Positions 25,005-32,521 of a stretch of 64,000 nt of DNA are shown piece after piece. The translations under genes and the position numbers were made by a program. The stretch's first letter is position 1. Each line of letters begins with the position of its first letter. The notes beneath the pieces were generated by a model that was not told the DNA's origin, ran no database searches, and was given only the letters and a program-made list of their open reading frames with translations. Location: NCBI GenBank assembly GCA_910586625.1, contig CAJUIZ010000007.1:1-64000 (forward strand), read 5' to 3'. The stretch is from an uncultured Christensenellaceae bacterium. GTDB taxonomy: Bacteria; Bacillota; Clostridia; Christensenellales; CAG-314.

Positions 25005-27923
25005 TTAGCAATACATAAATAGTTGAATATCCTTTTGACCGGACGTATAATTCAAAAATCTTGGAGCACTTGCATTGTATTTAATACTTCCATTGCTACT
25101 CGTTGTATTAGTAATAAGTGCATTACCATTAGAGAAACCAATTGTCCAAGTAGTTGTACCGCTATCCCATGCCATAACCTTAACAGCGGTTGCACCAAGC
25201 AGTTTTCCTTCGGCATTAGCCAATGTCCAAGCGCCGATTTCTCCGCCCAACGTCAATTCTATCGCGCCTGTCGGCAATGCACTAAGTTCCGCCTTGCTAT
25301 TATCAACGTATGTTACATTATCTAATTTGGACAAGAATTTTCCGTCCATATTGCCCGCAATAAAACTATCACTGACAAGCACTACTTTCATCCCCGCTTG
25401 TAATTGATTGATATCCGTCACTTTTTTCCATGATTTCTCAGCAACCGTCAATGTTACGGTAACCGTAATCTCGGTGTTGGCGCCGAGTTGTTCTTTCGCT
25501 ACGGTAAACGCGTACGTTCCTGCGGTTGCCGTTTCATTGACAGTTACGCCGTCGATAGAAGTCGTAACGGAAGCAAGCGCATAGCCCTGCGGTACCGTAA
25601 TTGTAAATTCAAATTCAACGCCCGTGGTTGCTTCCGCATTAGCGGGAACAACGGAATCCGTTCCTTCATAGCCCGCAACTGCGTATTTTACCTCAAACGT
25701 AACAGCGTCCTGAGATTTGCCGCATTCGCAAGTGCCGCTCGTGAAATCGTGCGCGGCGCGTTCCACTTCCGCTTCGCAAACGGTGCAAACCTTCCAGTGA
25801 TTGGTTTCGTCCGTCGTTACCCAGTCGCCGGTAGTATGATCTGCCGCTTCCGTCTTGTGCTCGGAATTATGCGAACACGTGCCGATATGTTTTGTTGCGT
25901 CCGTTTGGTCAACAGCATAAATATAATTGTGCGCGTCGGGGTTAATTGCAATAGTTACGTCGGCTATTTCGTTCTTACCTTGTTCGTCGAAGTTCTTGTT
26001 GCAACGGTCGCAATGTTTGTAAGCAACGTTACCCGTTGCGGAGCAGGTGGGAGCTTTGGCTTCTGCCAAATCATCAAAGTTGTGTCCGAGAGCTTCGCCC
26101 GTTGTAGCCGTTGTGATAACTTGATTTTCCGCATTGAGCATAACGCCGCAAACATTGCAAGTTTTGTGGGCGATTGTCGCCGCCGCCGTGCAAGTAGCGT
26201 TAGTTGCAGGAACGTCGGTTGTGTCGGCGTGAGTACAGGGTTTGTAAGTAATTATTACTTTCACCAATTGTCCGTTACCACTATTCGGCGTAATATTGAA
26301 GAAGTAATACCCATCCGCTTCGGTTGCGGTAAGACTTCCGGTCACATTAATACCGTCGCCCTTGCCGGTAGAAGTTTTCGTTCCGGTTGTGGTTTTAGTC
26401 GGCATCGCCGTTTTTCCAAACGTAATATAGTACTCCGTGCCTTTTGCAGCTCCGGTCGTTACTACGTATTCGACCTTCAAAATCGTTCCGGGAATAGGGG
26501 TTACGTTGGCAAACCAGCCGCCGTTGTAAATCATCAAATATCCCGTATTAGCTTTACCGTTGCCTAAACTGTATGTAACGATACCGTTGGTAACAGTTTG
26601 ATTGCCTTGCGTACCGCTTACGCCTTCATTGTCCTTTGCAAAGTCGAGCACAATAGATTTTTCGCCGAGTTTGGCAATAATTACTGTAAACGTCTTTGTA
26701 GCGTTATCGTTGCCGACAGTAATCGCAGCGGTAACGGTTACCGTTTGATCTTCGTTAGTCTGGCTGATAACGGCGGTTTCGTTATTTTGTATGGTAAGAC
26801 CGACGCCGTCTACTGTCCAAGTGATAGTTGCGCCGTCAACAGTAGGTAAAGCGAAGTTGTCGTCCGCTTTGGCAGGAAGTTCCAACATCATGCCCGCAAT
26901 ATCTGCAAGATTGGCTACAACCGTAGCTTTGTGCTGAACAAGTATTGCATTTTTAAGCTGCGCGCCGTTGTAATAACTGACTTTTCCGTACAACACTATT
27001 ACTTCGCCTGCGGCGGGTTTGTTTTCAAGATTACCGTACTGTTTGCCGTCAATGTCGAGAACACCGTATACGTAAAGTTCCGTGCCGTCTTGAGCGACAA
27101 TAGTCATATTGCCGTAATAGTCGTGCTCTATGTTTTCAATAACGCCGATTGCGAAATAAAATCCGTCAGATTCCTTTTTGTCGGCGGAAACGCTGGCTTT
27201 GATAGTTTCGTAATCAGTTACGTTGAAGTCAGTAAAGAGTTTACCGCATACGCACTTTCCGTCCGTATCCGTGTGCGCAGTCGGTTCGCCTACGTACGTA
27301 CAAACGGAGCATTTCTCGGTGTGAGTATCGTCTGCTACTTCATAAGTAAGCGTGTGACCATTAGATGTGATAATTTGTCGTTCCGTTTCTTCGCAGCGAC
27401 TGCACTTTACCGTCATATGACCGTCTTCGGTGCAGGTTGCGTCTACTTTATCAGATACGTTAGCCTCGATTTTAGCATTGAAATCGTGTCCCAACGCGTC
27501 TATCTTGGTACCTGCGGTAATCGTAGCGCCGCAATCGGAGCATACGGTATCGGCAGTTACTCCGTCGTTCAAACAATCTGCGGGAGTACCGTTTGTCCCT
27601 GCGGTGGGGGTATGATTTTGGCTATCCTTGTAGCCGCAGCCCGAACGAGCACAAGTCCTTTCGTGCTTGTCTCCGTTAGCCTGCCATTGAACGCCCGTAT
27701 AGTCGTGTCCGAGTTTGCTGTCCGCAACGGGTCTGTCTTCCGTCTGGTCGCAGTTGGCGCATTTGTAATGCTCAACTTTATCGGCGGTACACGTAGCCGC
27801 GTCTTCGGATACAAGCTGCATGTCGTGGTTGCCATTGTCGCATTCGTTCTTACACGCCGTGATCGTGAACGCAAGACACGCAATCATCAATACCGCAAGA
27901 AGTATTCTGATAGTTTTCTTCAT
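25005..27923 (-). CDS. Large Cys-rich surface lipoprotein with Ig-like and OB-like domains
   Basis: The protein is 972 aa. The signal peptide ends in lipobox ITAC, with lipidated Cys24. Residues about 25-235 contain short repeats with paired Cys and Gly-His (CxxC ... GHDY/GHDF), seen in many gut Firmicutes surface proteins. An OB-fold-like domain follows (about 240-335: ESDGFYFAIGVIENI ... ILVQH), then an atypical bacterial Ig-like domain (about 345-415). A beta-rich domain comes next, then a second set of Cys repeats (about 570-735), a FEVKYAVAGYEGTDSV Ig-like domain, and a C-terminal beta-rich module (about 835-972). AAAGGAG lies 7 nt before ATG. Function unknown; extracellular binding is inferred. 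Upstream lies a leader ORF plus terminator. Confidence 0.85.
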   Translation of the reverse strand: MKKTIRILLAVLMIACLAFTITACKNECDNGNHDMQLVSEDAATCTADKVEHYKCANCDQTEDRPVADSKLGHDYTGVQWQANGDKHERTCARSGCGYKDSQNHTPTAGTNGTPADCLNDGVTADTVCSDCGATITAGTKIDALGHDFNAKIEANVSDKVDATCTEDGHMTVKCSRCEETERQIITSNGHTLTYEVADDTHTEKCSVCTYVGEPTAHTDTDGKCVCGKLFTDFNVTDYETIKASVSADKKESDGFYFAIGVIENIEHDYYGNMTIVAQDGTELYVYGVLDIDGKQYGNLENKPAAGEVIVLYGKVSYYNGAQLKNAILVQHKATVVANLADIAGMMLELPAKADDNFALPTVDGATITWTVDGVGLTIQNNETAVISQTNEDQTVTVTAAITVGNDNATKTFTVIIAKLGEKSIVLDFAKDNEGVSGTQGNQTVTNGIVTYSLGNGKANTGYLMIYNGGWFANVTPIPGTILKVEYVVTTGAAKGTEYYITFGKTAMPTKTTTGTKTSTGKGDGINVTGSLTATEADGYYFFNITPNSGNGQLVKVIITYKPCTHADTTDVPATNATCTAAATIAHKTCNVCGVMLNAENQVITTATTGEALGHNFDDLAEAKAPTCSATGNVAYKHCDRCNKNFDEQGKNEIADVTIAINPDAHNYIYAVDQTDATKHIGTCSHNSEHKTEAADHTTGDWVTTDETNHWKVCTVCEAEVERAAHDFTSGTCECGKSQDAVTFEVKYAVAGYEGTDSVVPANAEATTGVEFEFTITVPQGYALASVTTSIDGVTVNETATAGTYAFTVAKEQLGANTEITVTVTLTVAEKSWKKVTDINQLQAGMKVVLVSDSFIAGNMDGKFLSKLDNVTYVDNSKAELSALPTGAIELTLGGEIGAWTLANAEGKLLGATAVKVMAWDSGTTTWTIGFSNGNALITNTTSSNGSIKYNASAPRFLNYTSGQKDIQLFMYC

Positions 27924-27951
27924 TGTCTCTCTCCTTTATGATTTTGTACAA

Positions 27952-27989
27952 TAAAAAAACTGCGAAAGCGTATTCACCCTTTCGCAGTT
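27952..27989 (-). terminator. Intrinsic terminator in the lipoprotein leader (attenuator candidate)
   Basis: Minus strand: AACTGCGAAAG / CTTTCGCAGTT, 11-bp perfect stem and T7 tail, 30 bp before the lipoprotein ATG and downstream of the only promoter found. It therefore must be read through to express the gene. The stop codon of the leader ORF overlaps the base of its 5' arm. Confidence 0.85.
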
Positions 27990-28077
27990 AGATTTTCTTA
28001 TATAAAGTTGTTAAAAGGGCTATACCCCCCCCCGTACGCAAATTACACGTATTAAACTTTATGTAACAATGCGCCAT
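27988..28077 (-). CDS. 29-codon leader ORF with G9 tract
   Basis: ATG 28077 follows AAGGAG at 9 nt (28087-28092). It encodes a 29-aa peptide, MAHCYIKFNTCNLRTGGGIA plus nine more residues, and stops at TAA 27988-27990. Codons 15-18 contain nine consecutive G. Eight G would give TAG right after the tract; ten would move the stop to about 10 nt before the present one. CCCTTT (minus, 28014-28019), just after the tract, can pair with AAAGGG in the terminator (27977-27982), as in a leader-peptide attenuator. No other function is visible. It could also be a stand-alone small gene. Confidence 0.6.
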   Translation of the reverse strand: MAHCYIKFNTCNLRTGGGIALLTTLYKKI

Positions 28078-28123
28078 TTGCTTAGTCTCCTTGCAAAATT
28101 AAGTCTAAATGACTAACAATATT

Positions 28124-28152
28124 ATTCTATCACAGCAATCGCTAAAAATCAA
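28124..28152 (-). promoter_or_regulatory. Promoter of leader ORF and lipoprotein
   Basis: Minus strand: TTGATT (28147-28152), 17 bp, TAGAAT (28124-28129). The transcript would start near 28117. Confidence 0.7.
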
Positions 28153-28282
28153 CAGAGTACGGAAAAATAATTGCAATAATTTTTGCCGGCTATGCGTTTG
28201 TCTCAGCAAATAGATTACATCTTGAAGTAACGGCGGAATATTTTGCGAAGTACGTTACATACTACCTTCAAGGAGGATACTT

Positions 28283-29485
28283 ATGAGTAAAAACAATACC
28301 GGCAAAGCGGCAAGAAACAGCGAAGACCGCGTCGAGCTGGCGGTAGGCATAATTACCGTAGTATTGACGTTGGCTCTGTTCGGTTGGTTATTCTTCCGCG
28401 TGACTACCAACAAACCGATGATGTCGGCTATAGCGTCGGCAGACGAAGTCCGCCGCGGTTACGAGCAGGAGTATACCTGCGACGTCAAATCGGACAAAAT
28501 ACGCGACGGCGAAAAAGTAATATGGATGGTAAACGGCGAACAGGTTGCCGAAAGCACCTACCAAAAAGGCAGTCCGTTAAAGCTCAACTACACAATGACG
28601 CAAACGGGCAGCAACAATATCATTGTCAAAGTAGGCAAATACAAGCAATACGCCACGATAAACGTGCTTCCGCCCAAGCTTACAATAGAAGCTCCCACCG
28701 TTACCGTAACATACGGCGACAAGCTGCCCGAGCTTGCTTACAACTGCCGCGGCTTTGTAGACGGCGATGACGCAGGAATGTTACCCTTCGGCTCTTGTTC
28801 CGTAACGGATATGGACTATGCCGATATAAGCGCGGACAAACTTAACGTAGGCGTTTACAAAATTATGATTAAAGAATGCTGCGAATTCAAGGATTACGAC
28901 ATAGAATTCGAGCAGGGCACGCTTACCGTACTGCCCAAAGAATTGACGGTTAAAAACGAATTTGTAAAGACGTACGACAAAACCAACGTTATAGAAAAGC
29001 CCCTAATCGCTCTCGACGGAGTAAAAGCGGGCGACGAAGTAAAAGCCGTAGCCGACAAACTGTACTTTAACGACAAAAACGCCGGCGACAAAAGCGTTAT
29101 GCTTGCCAACGTTGAGCTTACGGGACGCGACAGCTGCAACTACGTCTTAAAAGGAGAAGCACGCGGACGCATCGAGCCCAAGCATATAGAAATAAACGGT
29201 CTTACAATAAAGGACAAGTCTTACGACGGCACCACTCGCGCCACAATAGAAAAAATGGGTAAAATAAACGGCGTATTGGACGGCGACAGCGTTGCTATAG
29301 GAGCAATCGACCTTAACTTTGCCGAAGCGACCACAGGCACGCAGGAAATAATAATCAACGACGTAACGCTTATAGGCGCGGACAAGGACAACTACGTAGT
29401 GGACGAAGTAACGGTAGACAACGCCAATATTACAACTACTATTTGGAACAAGCTGTTTGTTAAAGATCCCGTCGTTGCGGGTTAA
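28283..29485 (+). CDS. Membrane-anchored YDG/MBG-domain protein
   Basis: The protein is 400 aa. One N-terminal TM helix (about 19-41) is followed by extracellular beta-sandwich repeats. An Ig-like part (about 50-130) is followed by MBG-type repeats (VTYGDKLPELAYNCRGFVDGD; IEFEQGTLTVLPKELTV) and YDG repeats (FVKTYDKTN ... LIALDGVKAGDEV; TIKDKSYDGTTRATI ... GVLDGDSV). Such modules are common in secreted adhesin-like proteins. AAGGAGG lies 6-7 nt before ATG. It diverges from the lipoprotein operon, and the two may share the intergenic region. Function unknown. Confidence 0.8.
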   Translation: MSKNNTGKAARNSEDRVELAVGIITVVLTLALFGWLFFRVTTNKPMMSAIASADEVRRGYEQEYTCDVKSDKIRDGEKVIWMVNGEQVAESTYQKGSPLKLNYTMTQTGSNNIIVKVGKYKQYATINVLPPKLTIEAPTVTVTYGDKLPELAYNCRGFVDGDDAGMLPFGSCSVTDMDYADISADKLNVGVYKIMIKECCEFKDYDIEFEQGTLTVLPKELTVKNEFVKTYDKTNVIEKPLIALDGVKAGDEVKAVADKLYFNDKNAGDKSVMLANVELTGRDSCNYVLKGEARGRIEPKHIEINGLTIKDKSYDGTTRATIEKMGKINGVLDGDSVAIGAIDLNFAEATTGTQEIIINDVTLIGADKDNYVVDEVTVDNANITTTIWNKLFVKDPVVAG

Positions 29486-29557
29486 CGCAATATTGCGTGA
29501 GTTCACCGCTACGGCAGTTAATTGACAATAGGTAAATTATTTGCAGAATACAACAAA

Positions 29558-29597
29558 GAAAACGGCTTAAAAGCTATATCGCTTTTAAGCCGTTTGT
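29558..29597 (-). terminator. Terminator of the hpf-nfeD-floA operon
   Basis: AAACGGCTTAAAAGC / GCTTTTAAGCCGTTT stem between convergent genes; the T-rich tail is better on the minus strand. Confidence 0.75.
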
Positions 29598-29648
29598 CAC
29601 ATTATCGTATTGAGAGGCGTTCATAACCCAAACGCCTACCAACTGCCG

Positions 29649-30137
29649 CTAACGCTTTCCGTACGGGCTCTTAAAACGGGGCGCGTTGATTACTTCGCCG
29701 ATAACTATCGCCTGTTCGAGCGTTTCGTAGTCGGCAGCGGCAAGGTGCTGCGGGTCGTCGCAATAGGACTCGTCGTGTTCGATAAGACGTACTCCGTCCA
29801 ATTCGTCGCAGCCTTCGTCGTCCACTTCGCCCAAAGAGCCTACGATAGGTTCGTAGCGTTCTTCCTTGCCGGAGTGGGAGTGACTGCCGTCGGCGGAGAC
29901 AATCTTCTTCTCCGACTGACGAACACGCAGACCGTTTATATAATCGCGCTGATGCTGAGTGCGACCGTTGCCGTCCGTTACAGCTGCCGTTTTATTCGAT
30001 TGCCGCGCGCTTTTATCCGATTTGAGTTTTTTGGAAATCGTTATTATTATTACCGCGAATATTACCATCAATATCACGGGAATAAAAAGCAACGGCAAAA
30101 CTTGCGCAACGTCGGCAAAACCAATTACGTTTAACAT
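29649..30137 (-). CDS. Small single-pass membrane protein in the floA operon
   Basis: The protein is 162 aa and I do not recognise it. Residues about 12-36 are one TM helix (VLPLLFIPVILMVIFAVIIITI) followed by KKLK, then about 120 hydrophilic residues rich in D, E and S. It starts 9 bp after the floA stop, with GGA upstream of ATG. Its position as the last gene after nfeD and floA suggests a role at flotillin membrane domains, by association only. Confidence 0.7.
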   Translation of the reverse strand: MLNVIGFADVAQVLPLLFIPVILMVIFAVIIITISKKLKSDKSARQSNKTAAVTDGNGRTQHQRDYINGLRVRQSEKKIVSADGSHSHSGKEERYEPIVGSLGEVDDEGCDELDGVRLIEHDESYCDDPQHLAAADYETLEQAIVIGEVINAPRFKSPYGKR

Positions 30138-30146
30138 TGTTTATTC

Positions 30147-31166
30147 CTATTTTTTGCTGGATTTACCGCCGTTTTCGCCGGTGCCGCTTATCGCATTACG
30201 CATAGACGTGTCCGCTTGAATATTTTGCATTTGGTAGTAATCCATAATGCCCAAGCGACCGTTTCTGAACGCCTCCGCCATTGCCTTGGGAACCTCCGCT
30301 TCCGCTTCGACGACCTTGGCGCGCATTTCCTGCGTGTGAGCCTTCATTTCCTGTTCGGTAGCGATAGCCATCGCTCTGCGCTCTTCGGCGTTTGCCTGCG
30401 CTATGCGTTTGTCCGCTTCCGCTTGGTCCATTTGAAGCTGAGCGCCGATATTGCGTCCAACGTCTACGTCGGCGATATCGATAGACAATATCTCAAACGC
30501 TGTGCCTGCGTCCAAGCCCTTCTTCAATACCGTTTTCGAAATAAGATCGGGGTTTTCCAAAACTTCCTTGTGAAGCTCGGACGAGCCGACGGTTGTAACA
30601 ATGCCTTCGCCTACGCGGGCGATAATGGTTTCTTCTCCCGCGCCGCCGATAAGACGGCTGATATTGGCGCGAACGGTTACCCGCGCTTTAACGCGCAGCT
30701 CGATACCGTTTTTAGCTATTGCGGAAATTACGGGCGTTTCGATAACCTTGGGGTTAACGGATACCTTTACTGCGTTCAATACGTCGCGGCCTGCAAGGTC
30801 GATTGCCTTGGCTTCCTGCAAGGAAAGGTTGATATTGGCGCTGTGCGCGGAAATAAGGGCGTTTACAACGTTGCTTACGTTTCCGCCTGCCATAATGTGC
30901 GATTCGAGCTCGGTAATATCTATGTTAAGACCGGCTTTTCTTGCGCGAATGTAAACGTCTACAAGCATCTTATACTTGATACGGCGCATCTTCATACCGA
31001 TAAGACGGGTCATAGATACGTGAGCCTTACTTACCAACGCTATAAAATACGTGCCGATAGGCAGGAAAATAAGCAGTATAAGCAGCAACGCCGCTACTAC
31101 GATTAACGCTATCGCCCAAGGCGCCAATACTGCGCCGCCTTCGGCGAATAAAAGTAACATATTCAT
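30147..31166 (-). CDS. floA: Flotillin-like protein FloA
   Basis: The protein is 339 aa, close to the family length. An N-terminal hydrophobic hairpin (about 15-45) is followed by the SPFH/YqfA core with [34 protein letters not shown] and the long A/E-rich helix [28 protein letters not shown] (about 240-300). It organises functional membrane microdomains. AGGGGGAT lies 7 nt before ATG. It is downstream of nfeD, the usual partner. Confidence 0.96.
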   Translation of the reverse strand: MNMLLLFAEGGAVLAPWAIALIVVAALLLILLIFLPIGTYFIALVSKAHVSMTRLIGMKMRRIKYKMLVDVYIRARKAGLNIDITELESHIMAGGNVSNVVNALISAHSANINLSLQEAKAIDLAGRDVLNAVKVSVNPKVIETPVISAIAKNGIELRVKARVTVRANISRLIGGAGEETIIARVGEGIVTTVGSSELHKEVLENPDLISKTVLKKGLDAGTAFEILSIDIADVDVGRNIGAQLQMDQAEADKRIAQANAEERRAMAIATEQEMKAHTQEMRAKVVEAEAEVPKAMAEAFRNGRLGIMDYYQMQNIQADTSMRNAISGTGENGGKSSKK

Positions 31167-31208
31167 TTTAATATCCCCCTAATTAAAGCGTTTTTAACGC
31201 TGAAATAA

Positions 31209-31763
31209 CTATTTATCGGCTTTCACAACGACTATGCGCTGTCCTTCCACCAAAACGACCGTCACGTCGGAATCGGCTTCGATAAAGCCGTCGCGCGCTA
31301 CCACGTCCACCGACTCGCCGTCTATTACGGCTTTTCCGCCCGGACGCAGCAATGAAGTCGCCTTGCCCGTGTGTCCCATAAGATACGAATAATCTCGCGT
31401 GCCTTCCGTCTTGTCTTCGGGAACAGCCGTGCCCACGTCGAAAATCGCAGTTTTGCCCAACTTACTTTTGCGTATTAGCAGACTGGCAACAACGAACATT
31501 ACTACAAACAACACTATCGCGAACAGAACCATATACAGCAGCATATAAACGTCGCCGCCGCATACCATGCGTACCACTATGCCCGCAACAACCAAGACGA
31601 TTCCGCTTATTCCGAAAAAGCCTACGCCCGGCGTACACATTTCGATTGCGCAGAATATAACTCCCAATGCAAACAATGCGATAGCCCAAGCGTTCATTTC
31701 GGTAAACAGCCTTGCAAAAGACGAATCGGCAAAGCTGTCCATCAATAAAGTCAATACGTTCAT
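31209..31763 (-). CDS. NfeD family membrane protein
   Basis: The protein is 184 aa. TM segments lie at about 26-44, 50-66 and 76-98, and a C-terminal OB-fold domain (about 125-184: GHTGKATSLLRPGGKAVIDGESVDVVARDGFIEADSDVTVVLVEG). This is the short NfeD lacking the protease domain, usually paired with flotillin. It starts 13 bp after the hpf stop, so hpf-nfeD-floA-162aa forms an operon. Confidence 0.92.
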   Translation of the reverse strand: MNVLTLLMDSFADSSFARLFTEMNAWAIALFALGVIFCAIEMCTPGVGFFGISGIVLVVAGIVVRMVCGGDVYMLLYMVLFAIVLFVVMFVVASLLIRKSKLGKTAIFDVGTAVPEDKTEGTRDYSYLMGHTGKATSLLRPGGKAVIDGESVDVVARDGFIEADSDVTVVLVEGQRIVVVKADK

Positions 31764-31776
31764 TATATTATCTCCG

Positions 31777-32310
31777 TTACTGTTCTTCGTACGGCTGCAA
31801 CAGTCCTACCGTGCCGTCCTTACGGCGGTAAACCGCTTCGACGTTGCCCGTGTCGATATTGACGAACAAATAAAAGTCGTGATCTACCATTTCGAGATTT
31901 TCCGCCGCTTCGAGCGCCGTCATACGCTCTATTTCGAAACTCTTGACCTTAGCGATTTCCACGGGAGTGTCTTCCACTTCGGAGACGAACTCGTATTCCG
32001 TCGGACGTTCGGGCATCTTGTAGGATTTATTGAGCTTTTCGCGGTGCTTGATTATCTGACGTTCGAGCTTAGGCAGGCAGGCGTCGATATTGTAGTACAT
32101 TGTGTCGCCGACAACTTCCGAACGGATATGCGCTCCGTGGTAGTTGATGGAAATTTCCATCTTGCATTGTCTGCCCAAGTCGGAGAGTACAACCTTGCAA
32201 GGAGTGCTGCCGTCGGGAAAATATTTGTCCAACTTTTTGGTCTTGGCGACAAGAATTTGTTCCAGTCTGTCCGACGCGCGGTAATTTTTTGCTACGATTT
32301 CCAATTGCAT
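31777..32310 (-). CDS. hpf: Ribosome hibernation promoting factor, long form
   Basis: The protein is 177 aa. The N-terminal S30AE domain (about 1-100) is joined by a linker to the C-terminal dimerisation domain (about 125-177) with FYLFVNIDTGNVEAVYRRKDGTVGLLQP. Long HPF makes inactive 100S ribosomes in stationary phase. GGAGG precedes ATG 6 nt upstream. It heads the nfeD-floA operon. Confidence 0.96.
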   Translation of the reverse strand: MQLEIVAKNYRASDRLEQILVAKTKKLDKYFPDGSTPCKVVLSDLGRQCKMEISINYHGAHIRSEVVGDTMYYNIDACLPKLERQIIKHREKLNKSYKMPERPTEYEFVSEVEDTPVEIAKVKSFEIERMTALEAAENLEMVDHDFYLFVNIDTGNVEAVYRRKDGTVGLLQPYEEQ

Positions 32311-32396
32311 AACGTACCTCCTATATTATGTAGATTAAAGCCTGCAAGTTAACGTTTTTACAAGCTAATCGTTTTGACGAATTCTTCGTCAATATA

Positions 32397-32425
32397 ATTG
32401 TACCATAAACTCGACGCGATTACAA
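32397..32425 (-). promoter_or_regulatory. Probable promoter of the hpf operon
   Basis: Minus strand: TTGTAA (32420-32425), 17 bp, TACAAT (32397-32402). The 5' UTR of about 80 nt begins with a TTGACGAA/TTCGTCAA hairpin (32374-32392 on the plus strand). Confidence 0.6.
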
Positions 32426-32491
32426 TACCAAATCCTTTATAAAATCATTTATATTTTTTATATTTAACGGGAAAAACCGCATTTTTTACAT

Positions 32492-32517
32492 AAAAAAGGA
32501 ACCCTTCGGTTCCTTTT
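32492..32517 (-). terminator. Terminator of clpC
   Basis: AAAGGAACC-GAAG-GGTTCCTTT hairpin followed by TTT on the minus strand, 5 bp after the stop. Confidence 0.9.
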
Positions 32518-32521
32518 GCAA

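Noticed and set aside
25488..27941. Long plus-strand ORFs (359 and 336 codons) opposite the 972-aa lipoprotein
   Set aside because: They mirror the repetitive lipoprotein gene and have no promoter, SD or recognisable domain.
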